Source: Gambelia wislizenii
Taxonomy: Eukaryota > Chordata > Lepidosauria > Squamata > Crotaphytidae
Reading direction: 5' to 3'
NCBI GenBank assembly: GCA_030847615.1
Contig: JAUMIR010000001.1
Coordinates: forward strand, 69,763,501-69,827,500
Length of the DNA: 64,000 bases
In this document: positions 42,736-54,500 of the stretch, piece by piece
How positions within the stretch are numbered: position 1 is the stretch's first letter
Layout of the letters: each line of letters opens with the position of its first letter
The notes under the pieces: generated by a model
Database searches by the model: none
The model's input: only the letters and a program-made list of their open reading frames with translations
Told to the model about the DNA's origin: nothing
Translations under genes and position numbers: made by a program

Positions 42736-43550
42736 TATATTACGGATGTCATCTACACTGATGTAGTTACAGAGCCAATGGGATAATGGCCTATATATTT
42801 CACAAAGTTGCTGTTTGACCTTTACTGAAAACAATGCTGGTAAAGGAATAAAAAGGCTTGTTTGAAGCAGCCCAGGTAGAGTTCTTGATTATTGACAGAT
42901 GGGTACATTACTTGAAGGAACACTTCAGGCAATGAAGATACTCTTTGTAAGCTTGTGGCTTTTGAGGTATTGAAAGAATTCTTAAAATTGTGTCTCTGTG
43001 AGAATAATGAATGTGCCATAAAAAAACCCCAGCACTTCAGAAAATGGAACCCATTTGATACCACAGGCATGTTTTTACTACACAAGGGATATGTGAGAAT
43101 ATGTATGGCTATGGGATGGGTTTTGGTCAAGATAACTTCACAGAATTCCTTCCGCTTATCTAATTCTCCATTCCCAAAACATACCTCTCAGTCTGAGTGC
43201 CCCAAGCCACTATTTGTTAAGCCCTGCCAAAAGATAGCTGATAGCTGGTAACATTCTGGTGACGTCTTTCAGTGGGCTCTAGGGTGGTCTAAGAAAGCAT
43301 TGGTGGATAAGCAGAGAAAAGTAATATTTGTTTTCCACATTGGACACAGGGAAGGGGCAAGGCAGGTTTATATGCATAGCAGAAAGTTAGCTAGAGCTGG
43401 TGAAGGGTCAGAAAATGAGGTGGAGCATTGACTTGGCTGTCTGAAGGACATCCTGGAAGACTATGGATTCCACTATACATCTGATGGAGAACAGGAATCT
43501 TCAGGTGTGTTAATCCTCTGTACCCCATCTTGTGCTTTCCTGTCTATCTA
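42736..43550. other. No gene recognised
   Basis: Overlapping frames near 42822-43251 have no family hallmark. Confidence 0.4.
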
Positions 43551-43804
43551 CAGTAGGACCCCCGTATCTGCTGATTCATTATCCACTGATTCAGTTATCT
43601 GCAGGACACAAAAAGCACACCTACCATAGAGTCTTCCTAGAAAATGCATCCTCTCTTGCCATTTTCCAGGTCCTCCAAGGCAACTCTATGATATATTAAA
43701 CCAGAAGTCCCATTATTTTCAATGGCATTAGCTGTTATCCGCTGTTTTCAGTATCCACAGCCCACCCCCAGAAACAATACCCCATGGAAACAGGGGTCCT
43801 TCTA
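43551..43804. mobile_element. Tigger/pogo-like MITE, 254 bp
   Basis: CAGTAGGACCCCCGTATCTG at left, CAGGGGTCCTTCTA at right, bordered by TA (43549-43550, 43805-43806). Confidence 0.8.
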
Positions 43805-43806
43805 TA

Positions 43807-44461
43807 TATTTTTCATCACAGCAATTCCTTAAGCCTCTGATGACCTACGTTTGAGGCAGGCATGCACAACTGCAGCTGAGGCGGGGCCCCAAATTTATAC
43901 CCACACACCCACATCAGGCTGCAGTGTGGGCCACACTTTCCACATTATTGTTCGACGGAAACTGAACCCTCAGGAATTGCTGTAGTCCTGAAACTTCTAA
44001 CTGCTCAGAGAGGGGGTGCCCACATATAGCAACCTTTTTAGTCTGACTCCTATTATTAGTTCTGACTAGAGCAGACCCACTGAATTAATGGGGTGCATCT
44101 ATGTGTTGACTTCCCATTTACCAATTGATTCAGTGGATCAACATTAGATTAAGACTAGCAATTTTCTTATCAAATCCTTGCTCAATCTAGTTCAGAAATA
44201 TTTTTTGAACAAATACATTTTCACAGGAACCACTCCCAGGAAGCCAGGTGTGTAGAAGGAACACCAAAGAAAGATTACAGTTTGGGAAGGGGGCAGGAAT
44301 CAGAAAGCACACAACATAGACACTATTTTTATATAGGAACAATTCAGAACAATTCCCCCTGTGACAGTCAATAGCATAGTTATTTTTAGTGAGGAAATGT
44401 GTACAATAACAAAGATGTAAATTAAGTTATTTGCAACCATTGCAGTGAGATGCAGTATGGA
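43807..44461. other. No gene recognised
   Basis: Nothing identified. Confidence 0.4.
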
Positions 44462-45030
44462 CCTGTCTTCATGGCAAAAAAACTCCTCACGGAATGCAAG
44501 GAGAACCCTCCCTGTCTAAATGGCAAGCTGTGTTCCATCGTTTTGTGAAGTAGGGAGTCCCAAAACATTTTTTAAAAAGGCTTTTCACAGAGTTTTTAAG
44601 AAACTTCCTTATTGGGACAAGCAATTTGATATGAATTTCTGTCCCATGTGAGAGGAAGCACAAAGCTGATTGGCTGGACAAGCTTGGGGAGGGCTTGCTA
44701 ACAGGGCAATGTCCAGCGCTTCCATGTTTGATTTTCACCTTAGCAAGCAAGTGCTAAGGTGAGAAAATGGGGTGTTGTTTCTTTACCTTTTTATTGCAAA
44801 AGCAAAATATTGCTCCAGGGCACAGTGTAAATAGTTTTTCTTTTTTTTAATGGTGGTGGCAGATTACAATAGGAAAAATGCAAGTAATTTACTCACAGCA
44901 ACCGCAGGCATGCAGAGCTTTTGGGGACACAAAAACTATTAGGACAAGTCACTGCTGCTGCGAAATGCCATTACTGTGGGTCACTCCGGGTTTTTGCAGG
45001 GCTGGCACAGACGAGCCTTTTGTGAATCTC
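44462..45030. mobile_element. Family D-related DNA transposon, rearranged
   Basis: AGCACAAAGCTGATTGGCTG is the reverse complement of the family D motif at 47199-47215, while AGTAATTTACTCACAGC runs in the forward sense. TTCACCTTAGCAAGC and GCTAAGGTGAGAAAA form a short hairpin at 44736-44766. It may be a long-TIR relative of D. Confidence 0.5.
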
Positions 45031-45290
45031 AATGTACATACTGCAGCTTGTAGTCTTTATTGATACAGAGGGAGGCAGTACAATACGAAAACAATTTTAA
45101 AAGTGAGCAACAGCAGCAACATAGGGCCCTACAATTTTGTCATTTTATGATTTCTAGTGGTTTCTCTATAAAAGCAAATGTTCAGAGGTTTTGCAGTCTA
45201 CTTGTCTTGTGCTGAAACACATACCTCTCCAGATTTTTAAAAGAAAAGTAAAAAGCAAAATGGCAACATGCTGTTATATGATTCCACATA

Positions 45291-45736
45291 TCCTCCAACA
45301 TTTCATAGATGAAAACAATAAAACATGTCACCAAGAAATAGGAGAGTGTAGTCAAGATGGCAAAGTTATTAGTGAGGAAGAAACACATGGAACATATGTG
45401 GCCAAGCAACACCAGAGTATGGTTAAGATAGAAAAAGTTATTAAAGAGGAAGAACTTGTGAGCTAGGAGAGGTTGCAGCTGTTTGCTTTTGCCTGAGCTT
45501 CCTGGGAAGGGCAAGATTCTTCCCCTCCTTCCCTTTCCTCCCTGCTGTGTTAATTGAGTGCAAGCTACTTTTGTACTTTGAACTCAGTTTGCAGCAACTG
45601 AAGTACAGTAAACTGAGGACAAAGTTGAAAAGTGGGAGGAAGCTAAAGAAACTGGGACTTTTTAAAAAGCAACTGAAAAATGGGATGGCAGAGGATTAAT
45701 TAGGACTATCCTTGTCAAATCAGGACAGTTGGAGGG
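45291..45736 (+). repeat. R1 repeat, reference copy, 446 bp
   Basis: TCCTCCAACATTTCATAGAT at left after TA; GGACAGTTGGAGGG at right. Interior GAGGTTGCAGCTGTTTGC and GGGATGGCAGAGGATTAATT. At least eight copies or pieces lie in this window. Not coding. Possibly a mariner-type MITE from its TA-bordered, short inverted ends. Confidence 0.75.
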
Positions 45737-46832
45737 TTTGGTGGCATTCCTGCTGGATGAGGGGTTTTTTGAACTCTTACACAAAGTATTAAATGCAGAT
45801 GTGGCATATTTTGCTTTACCATGCAGATATGTGCTCCATTCATGTCTCCATCATTCCCCTCTTCAAAAGCAGATGTTATCTTTAATACTCATGTAACAAA
45901 TCCAAAGCCCTTGAACTCAAGACCCAGCTTTGAAGGATTAGAAAGGGACCATTTTTTCCATAGCAGAACATTACCCAATTGTTTGGAATGTGGCTGTAGA
46001 AATCCAACAGTGTTTCTCAGTTAAGGTAGAATAAACTGATTATATGGAACTTCATATTGTGAAAACATAAATGTGGATTCTATATTATGGTCCAATATGA
46101 TATAATATAAATACATTAATGTACTAACCCTAGTGGAAGAGAGAAGAAGTAGAAAATGGAAAATTAGTAAGTGTACAAAGATTCAATAGCAGCAGAATTT
46201 TCACTGTATTTCAGCCATAACATTATTTTGTCATTAGCAAGATGATTTTACACTTCAGTCTTCACATTTCAGACCTTCATGTGGTATATTGCTTTTCAGA
46301 ATACAGGTTTCACATTCAGAAATATGCAGGACTTTGACTTTTTGATGCTTGAAAAGGCCCCCCATATTGTATTCTTTGTATTTTTTATGCCATTAGCATC
46401 TGCATATCCAAAAAAACTGTTGAGTTATTGTTGACATGTTCGTTTGCCCAAAGAGAAGATAAAGATAAATGAAGAGCTTTTGGTTATTCAAGGGTGTTTT
46501 CACCCTGATTGACTTGTTAATCTCTTATGTAGTTCTGAGGTCGAAAAACAGACTCAGTTAACTGCAGAACATGTGCTTTTGTAAACAAGTTCTAGAATGG
46601 ATCAGTGCACTAGGGCTATCCCTTGATCACAGAGGAACAACAGGTCTACCCCAAAGTTTCTTGTATCAGCCAATGGGCATGTGTGGATGTCATGACAAGT
46701 TGACACATCCTACCCTCAAGCAGGAATGGCTAAACCAACCATGAACCTTCTGGTTATGATGTGTTTATCATGACATCTGAACACACTGTTCTGGTTAGTC
46801 TCTCTCTTGATAAGCCAGAGAAACAATACTTG
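45737..46832. other. No gene recognised
   Basis: AT-rich unique sequence; possible constrained stretch at 46190-46420 but no direct evidence. Confidence 0.35.
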
Positions 46833-47439
46833 GGGCCCATCTACACAAGGGGAAAAATCCAAAGTACCTTGTAATATTGGCATCTCGCAGCAGCAGCAAC
46901 ATGTCTAAATGTTTTTTCTGGCCTCGGAAGCCCCCATAAGCCTTGCATTCCTGATGGTGGCCACAAGTGATTTACTCACATTAGTTCTTCACTGCCACGG
47001 TGTGTTTTTGTTTTTGTTTTTGAAGTCATCCCAAGGTGCACTGGTATGATAGAATTATACTCCAATTTTATAAGGAAGCAAAACAGAAAATATTGATCTT
47101 TTTTATCGCCTTAGTGAGCGATCACTAGGCAAAAATTCAACATGGCAGCAGCAGGCGCTTGCCTTGCTAACAAGCCCCACCCCCGCTCTTGCCTGGCCAA
47201 TCAGCTTTGTACTTCCCTTCAAGTTTTTTATTGTTCTATAGTCCAAATGGAAAAAAAATGCACACCTGCCTCACAGTTTGTGAAAAAGTACAGGGAAATC
47301 TGCGAAGGCTTTTACCCCGTTTTTGCCATTTTGGGCCCCCCTCCTTCAGAATAGTGTGGATTTTGTGCTGGATCCCTTTTAGACAGGCAGGATTCCCAGA
47401 GAATTCCATGAAGGGTATTTTCACTGTTTAGATGGGCCC
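46833..47439. mobile_element. Non-autonomous DNA transposon, family D, 607 bp
   Basis: GGGCCCATCTACACA and GTTTAGATGGGCCC are the ends, with TTG on both sides (46830-46832 and 47440-47442). Interior homologous to 4688-5280. No transposase. Confidence 0.85.
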
Positions 47440-47442
47440 TTG

Positions 47443-47964
47443 GTTTATTCTTGATTTATTTCTCTGCCTGAACCTTGACAGCTTGCACCAGTACAATGCT
47501 CATAAACAAAAAGCCAGGTTCCCTCAGATGTGTAAACCAGGCCGTTGATTCAGCATTGTCAGTCAGGTGGCATCGTCTTTTTGCCAGGAGGTACCATGGA
47601 GGGTTTTAAAAGAGAAAACATCTTTGTTACATGAATGGATAGACTGAATTCTGAATGTTTTTACCAGCATGCCTCTGTGACTGACACTTAATAGGATGGG
47701 AATCACATTTCTATTTGCTTTAATATTTCTTGGAAATCTAGAAGCTTGATTTTGTGTCTGGACAAGCTTTCAACGAGAGTTATAAGCACAATGTTGACAA
47801 GGCCATTAGTAAGTCTGCAAGCATAATTTTTGGCAAGCTTGATGGGCTTTCCAATTTTAATTGTATTTTTTCCCCTTACAAAAACATTTGCTTTTACAGC
47901 TCATAGATTTGTAGTTGAGAAAGGGATAGGAATCATGGGTGTGTTTATAGAAACATATTGTGAA

Positions 47965-48010
<46 letters not shown>

Positions 48011-48886
48011 AACTGAAGAAATGCCTAGAGAACTCAATTAATGCATTGACTACACTTCACAAAGTTCAGTGAATAATATGGTTTGCTCTTTGCAGGAGTA
48101 TATGGTGTGAGTGAAGGTGTTGGATTACGTGCCAGAGTGGGATGGTTATGTGTGTGATAGATGTGTGTTGCATTGGATGAGCATGGGAAACTCATGCTGG
48201 ATTCCAGGGACAACTCCCTCCCTTGACTAATTTTTAAATGGCAACAAGTTTGTAATCACTGTGTGAGTCTCCAAAGCAAGAATTCCTAAGAGGTAATTGG
48301 CTTTGTCGGTCTGTTGAGTGCGCCCAGCCTTGATCTCTTCAATTCCTGCATGCAAGTACCTTCTCTCACATCAACAGGCCACTAAGAGGGAAGCTTGCTG
48401 GCTGGCTGGCTGAATAGGGACATGTGCACAGAAAGCACACGTCTCTTGTGATCTCAGTTCCATGGCAGTAAGTTCAACAGATGATTGGTGATACTGGATT
48501 CTCTGCAGCTACACAAGGAGATCAATAATTGTGATCAATAATCATGAGAAAAGAGGCCCCATAAGGTGTCCCTCAGATTCTTTATTCTGTCATCTAGATC
48601 CCTTAGTCCAATTCAAGATATTGTATATCCCATTCAAGGGACAGCAGTGTCTATTAACTGCAGCTTGGAAACATTACATCTTGGATGATGGCTCTGAGAA
48701 TCCCCTAGCCAATGAGAGATTCCACAAGCTGTTGCCCCAAAAGTAACTTTTCCCATGTGTTGGCATTACTAATTTCACAGTCCATATTCTTCTCTCATAG
48801 CTTCATGGATTTGCCCACTTCTTTTGCTGCTGCTCCCTGCTGTGTTCCTCTTATATTACACCAACAAATCTCTCTTTCCAGTTTCT
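47443..48886. other. No gene; microsatellite and a MITE scrap
   Basis: (GAAA)n at 47968-48011 produces a spurious lysine-rich frame. 48695-48765 has the CAAAAGTAACTTTTCCC arm of family C. The rest is unassigned. Confidence 0.45.
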
Positions 48887-49218
48887 GGAGATTTTCACAC
48901 GCCTAAAATACCCCCCCGAAGAAATCAGGACAGAAATATTTCTGTCCCAGAAGTAGCGCCGCGGTTCGCACACCCAGTCCCCTCTCCCGATATGCCGTCG
49001 TTGTCACGCTGGGTTATTTCTTCCCTCTTCCAGAATATTTTATTAACGGTGAACTCCCGTTAGTAAAATATTCTGGAAGAGGGAAGAAATAACCCAGTGT
49101 GATGACGACGGCATATCGGGAGAGGGGACTGGGCGTGCGAACTGCGGCGCTGCTTCCGGGACAGAAATATTTCTGTCCCGATTTCTTCAGGGGGTATTTT
49201 ACGCATGTGAAAATCTCC
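48887..49218. mobile_element. 332-bp near-perfect palindromic foldback element (family P)
   Basis: GGAGATTTTCACACGCC at left and GCATGTGAAAATCTCC at right. The same internal landmarks as 15477-15807 are present: GGACAGAAATATTTCTGTCC twice, GCGCCGCGGTTCGC, and the TATTTTATTAACGG loop flank. The sister differs in the stem (GTTATTTCTTCCC here, GTTTTTTCCTCTC there) on both arms, so arms agree with each other better than with the other copy. Confidence 0.88.
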
Positions 49219-49735
49219 ACTGTACACTTAATGGGAGGTGGTTCTGATTTCCTTGAAAAAACATTAGCAGTTAAATAACATGAAAGTTATACCTCAGTAA
49301 AACTGCACCCACATCCCAAACATATTCATAGATTTGGCATCAGAAAGGGCAATGTTCAGAAACAAGTGGAAGAAGTTTTCAGACTCCCCAGAGACTTTCT
49401 TACCTATCTTAGCATGTTCATATTTAAACAAGGAACTTGAAAGGGACAGTCTAGCATCAAACTGTGTGTGTGGGGGGGGAACCCTACTTATGAAGGTGTT
49501 CACTTCTATCACATGTGGCCTTTCATCATGCTAAGTTTTATTTTATTATTAGCACTATAAGTGCTAATTAGTTTAGCAGTGCCAGGATGTTTGTGCTATC
49601 ATCAACATTGCTTTGTGAATGGTCACTGTGTTTCACACATATTTAAGCTTTGATGGAATGTCTGTAATTTTTTTGCATTACATTTGCCCGTGACATCACT
49701 GTGCATATGTGTGTAGGTATGTATTGTCTTCAGCC
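49219..49735. other. No gene recognised
   Basis: Nothing identified. Confidence 0.4.
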
Positions 49736-49862
49736 AACTTAGAATAAGACTTTTTGCATCTGACAAAGTGGACTGTAGTCCATGAAAGCTCATAATGAAT
49801 GTGTATCATATCATGAAAATTTGTTTTTCTTTAAGGCGCCACAAGACACCTCATTAGTTTGG
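49736..49862 (+). repeat. Dispersed reptile repeat (unnamed)
   Basis: GTGGACTGTAGTCCATGAAA and TTTAAGGCGCCACAAGACAC are phrases I associate with an abundant reptile repeat; family not recalled. Confidence 0.4.
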
Positions 49863-49879
49863 AAAATGTAGATATCACC

Positions 49880-50335
49880 ACACACGTTGTAAGATGTGTA
49901 CAACATTGGTTAACAAGGGGGTGTTGCTACCCGAGAAAAGTAGGTAGGAATATTCCTTGGGGATCACTCTCAGGACCTATGTTAGTTAATATTTTGATAA
50001 GTGGCCTATGGGGTTGTTAATGCAATTTGTAGAGGATACAAGAGGCATTTATCCAGAGAATGGTCAGGAATGGGTTATACAAAGAAAGCTCAGGAAATGT
50101 AGCAAAGTGAATTGAATGACTTCATACACTGGAGTAAAATATAATGAATGAAATTTAATAGTGCCAAATATAAGATTATAAATTTGACGGCATCAGTTCA
50201 GATTACTGCAATTGGCTTTGATGGAAACTAAGTAGGAGAGAGAATGCAAAGCACTGGTTCTTCACAACTTGACTGTGAGCCATCCATGTCATGCAGCTGC
50301 AAAAAAAGCGAACTTCATTCTTAGGGCATTTGTTC
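49880..50335 (+). pseudogene. Old CR1/L3-like reverse transcriptase fragment
   Basis: Frames shift often, but ordered RT phrases remain: GDHSQDLC-like after ATATTCCTTGGGGATC (the PQGS box), a LVNILIS phrase, then NDFIHWSKI, MKFNSAKYK and AAKKANFILRAF. They match the order DLDRLE..W, MKFN..KCK and AAKKAN of CR1. It is far more diverged than the CR1 copies at 9416 and 39150. Confidence 0.6.
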
Positions 50336-50707
50336 ACGTGAAGTTTAATGTGGTTCTTACTTCAGTCATTTTATAATAAGAATGCAAAATGTATATTGCT
50401 CTGAATGCTCATTTGTCAAATAAACTCAAAGGCAATATAACTCTTATATAAGAAAGTTCCCTTGGATTAGGTGTGATATTTGCAGCAGAAATCAAGAAGT
50501 CCTCTCCATTGACGCCCCCTTGTCGTGGGAGAGAGGCTTGCGTACCCTAATGATGTTTTGAGCTATGCTGGCGGTGGCATAATAGCCACTGGTAGGGTCT
50601 CCCATGCCAGACAGGTCAAAACCAAAGGGTCTGACAAAGAGCGTCAAAGGGCAGGATGGGCTCTCTAGCCTTATGGCAACCATCCTAGGAGAAGGAAAAC
50701 TCTAATC

Positions 50708-50986
50708 GGCAGGCCTTTCCTAATTAGATCCCGGCCTCAGGGGATCCTGGCCTCTTCTAGCCTGCTGGCCATTTATTATATTTTATTGTATTTATAGTTT
50801 TAAATGTGATTTTAGATTAGTTGTTTTTAATTTATATTTGTTTAATGTTTTTTTTATGGGGGAGGGTGGGAGTGGGGGTGTTTAGGGATTTTATTTGTAT
50901 TGTATTTTAAATTTTGTAAGCTGCCCCGATTGTTTTAACAGAGGGGCGGGGTATAAATAAATTTTATTATTTATTATTATTATTAT
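50708..50986 (+). mobile_element. 279-bp LINE-3'-end retroposon
   Basis: Starts GGCAGGCCTTTCCTAATTAG and ends GGGGCGGGGTATAAATAAAT then TTATTATT. TAATC borders it at 50703-50707 and 50987-50991. The copy at 56712-56990 begins at exactly the same base. Confidence 0.75.
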
Positions 50987-51550
50987 TAATCCCAAACCCG
51001 GGCAGATGGTGCTTGTCCAACCCTGTAAGGTCAACCATCTAAGAGAAGGAAACTCTAATGAAACCTACGGCCCGAGGACCTTGCTGCTAAGTCCATGCTT
51101 GCAAGGCCATGGCAGATGAATCTCTGGTTTAAAGGGTGAGGCCAGTTCTGTGCACGCTGTGTTCCACCAGACAAATCCATTGCACAGGCTCGAAAGACAA
51201 ATCCAATCCCCCCCACCAAAAAAGCCCTGTAGCGATAGGCGAGGGATGGAACCAGCAGGTGTAAAGATGCACTGGAAGCCGCAGACCCAACCCTGCATGC
51301 AGGCGGTTCAGGAATTTGGTTGCTCGAGGCTGACCCGGGAGATGACAGTCTTGTTCGGCAGCATCCTGAATGACCAAGCAGCCTTTTTTAAGGAGAGCAC
51401 TGCTTGATCCATATGGAGAGGGGCCTAGAAAAGGTGGCCTAACAAAAGCTCATCCCCAACTACCTGGTTGGCTAGTTGCGGCCAACAGGATTCTTCTGAT
51501 GCGGTCAAACCAAGGCAAAGAAACAAAGGCGCACACTGACTTCCAAAGGT

Positions 51551-54500
51551 GTAAATAAACTGACGCTTGCATGCTGGAACATCAGAACCAGGGCCGGTTT
51601 AAGGAATTTTGGGGCCCCCTGCAATGCTTTACTTTGGGGCCCCCATATGACTTGAAGGCACATGGGCAAGAAAGAAAGAAAGAAGCCCTTTCTGAGGGAG
51701 ACAACCCTCAAATTCCCTGTCTCTCTCTCTCACACACACACTCACCCTCTCCGATGTGCCTCTCCCTCCAGCTTCTGCCACGGAGGGCTGCTGTTTCTTT
51801 CTCTTTCTCTTTAGTTTTGGAGAGGCTGTTTTGTTTTTTTTAAAAAAAAAAGCTGCAGGTTTTTGGAGGAGGAGGGTAAGAGGGGGCTCCTCCCAGCTGT
51901 CTCCTGGCTGTTCCTTCGTCAGATTAAGGAGGCGAACACGGGGCCCTCTCTTGACCTCGGGGCCCCCTTTTGACCTCGGGGCCCCCTGCCAATGCTGATT
52001 TGGCAGACAGGTTAAACCGGCCCTGATCAGAACCATGCGAGACTCTGAAAATAGTAGACGGCCTGAGCGTCGTTCTGCTCTAATAGCCCATGAACTATCA
52101 TGGCTTAATATTGACATCGCTGCTCTTAGTGAAGTTCGTCTCCATGAGGAAGGCAGCCTTAAAGAACACGGCGTCGGCTACACACTTTACTGGTCTGGCA
52201 AACCCAAAACCGAAAAACATCTTTCAGGGGTAGGCTTCATGATTAAAAACTCCATTGCCTCCAAACTCGAAACCTTGCCAACAGGACACTCGGATCGCAT
52301 TATTTCCTTACGCCTCCCACATGTTGTTCTCTTTAGTATATATGCCCCAACTATGCAAGCCGACCCTGTAGAGAACGGCAAATTCTACACAGACCTACAC
52401 CAACTCATACAAAAAGTCCCTGTAGAAGATAAAATTATTATCCTTGGTGACTTCAATGCCACAGTAGGAAAGAACTCAGAAGCCTGGAAAGGTGTCTTAG
52501 GCAAGCATGGTGTTGGAAATTGCAATGATAACGGATGCCTCCTGCTAGAGTTCTGTGCAGAACAACAGCTGACTATTACAAACACTATCTTTCAGCAGAA
52601 AGACAGCTTGAAGACAACCTGGATGCATCCCCGATCCAAACATTGGCACCTCATTGACTATGTTCTAGTCCGCCAGAGAAACATTTGCGATGTCGGTCAT
52701 ACTCGAGTGATGCCCAGTGCAGAATGCCAGACAGATCATCGCCTCATCAGATGTAAACTAAATCTTCATCTTAAGTTCAAACCTAAGAGGGGTGGCATCT
52801 TAAAGAGGAGACTCCAAGTCAACAATCTTCAACAAGCTACCATGAGAGACAACTTCCAGGCAAACCTGCAAACAAAACTTGAAGACCATCCTACAGATCC
52901 TTCTCCTACAGTGCTTTGGCAACATATCAAAAACAGTATCCTCCAGTCTTCGGAAGAATCCCTCGGGTTCTCCCACAAGAAAAGCCAGGACTGGTTTGAT
53001 GAAAACAACCAAGAGATCCAGGAGCTGTTGGCAAAGAAGAGAACTGCTCACCAGGCACACCTTGCCCAGCCAACTTGCCACGTAAGAAAAGCAGCTTTCC
53101 GTCTCACATGTAGTAAACTTCAACAAAAACTCTGAGACATGCAGAACAAGTGGTGGATCAATATAGCAGAAAAGACACAACGCTGTGCAGATCTGGGTGA
53201 TTCTAGAGGATTCTATGAAGCTCTTAAGACAGTGTTTGGACCTACTTATCAGGTTCAAAGCTCCTTATTCAGTACAGATGGTCAAACATTAATTACTGAT
53301 AAAGCCTCCATCCTGAATCGATGGGCTGAACATTTTCAAAGTCTCTTTAGAGCCAACCGAGTAGTCCAAGACTCAGCTATCTGACATATGATACAAAAAC
53401 CGATGAAAAATTAATTAGACATAGCTCCCACTTTGGAAGAGACCCTTAAGGCCATACAGCAGTTGAACAACGGCAAGGCAGCTGGGATTGATGGAATCCC
53501 ACCTGAAGTTTGGAAACACGGAGGTCATGTACTCCATGTTAAATTCCACGGACTCCTTGTAAATTGCTGGGGAAAGGGGGAACTGCCATCAGATCTCCAA
53601 GATGGAGTCATCATCACCCTGTACAAGAAAAAAGGAGCAAAATCCGATTTCTCAAACTATTGAGGCATAACACTGCTCTCTATTGCTGGAAAAATCCTTG
53701 CAAGGATACTCCTGAACAGATTAGTTCCTGCCATTGCCGAAGAACTTCTTCCTAAAAGCCAATGTGGCTTCAGAGCCAATAGGAGTACTACAGATATGGT
53801 ATTTGCCCTTAGACAACTGCAAGAGAAATGTAGAGAGCAGAACAAGGGTCTCTATGTAACATTTGTCAACCTCACCAAAGCCTTCGACATTGTGAGTACA
53901 AAAGGGCTGTGGCAGATCCTGGAAAGACTAGGATGTCCCCCCATCTTGCTACACGAGCGCCAGCACAGTCAAGTCAGATATGGCGATGCTCTTTCAGAGC
54001 CCTTTCTAATAACTCATGGAGTGAAGCAAGGTTGTGTTCTTGCGCCAACTTTATTTACAATCTTCTTCAGCATGATGCTCCAAAGGGCTATGGCAGAGCT
54101 CGAAGAAGACAATGGCATCTATATACGTTACTGTACTGATGGTAGCTTGTTTAACTAAAGCCGTCGGAGGGCTCACACTAAGACTCTAAACTATCTAATC
54201 TGTGAGCTGCTCTTTGCTGACGATGCTGCCCTTGTTGCCCACACAGAAGCAGCTCTGCAGTGCGTAACATCCTGCTTCGCAACAGCTGCAGAGCTGTTTG
54301 GGCTGGAAGTCAACCTGAAGAAAACAGAAGTTCTTTACCAGCCTGCACCACAAGATGAGCACCACCATCCCCACATTGCCGTCGGCAATTCTGTGCTTAA
54401 GTCTGTTCAGCAGTTCACCTACCTGGGAAGCATCATCTCCGCAGATGCCAAGATTGACAAAGAGATCGATCACAGATTAGCAAAGGCACATAGCGCACTT

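Noticed and set aside
47830..48072. Lysine/glutamate-rich frame
   Set aside because: Translation of the (GAAA)n microsatellite.
51629..52117. 162-codon minus-strand frame
   Set aside because: Lies across the hAT element and antisense to the RTE; no transposase motif.
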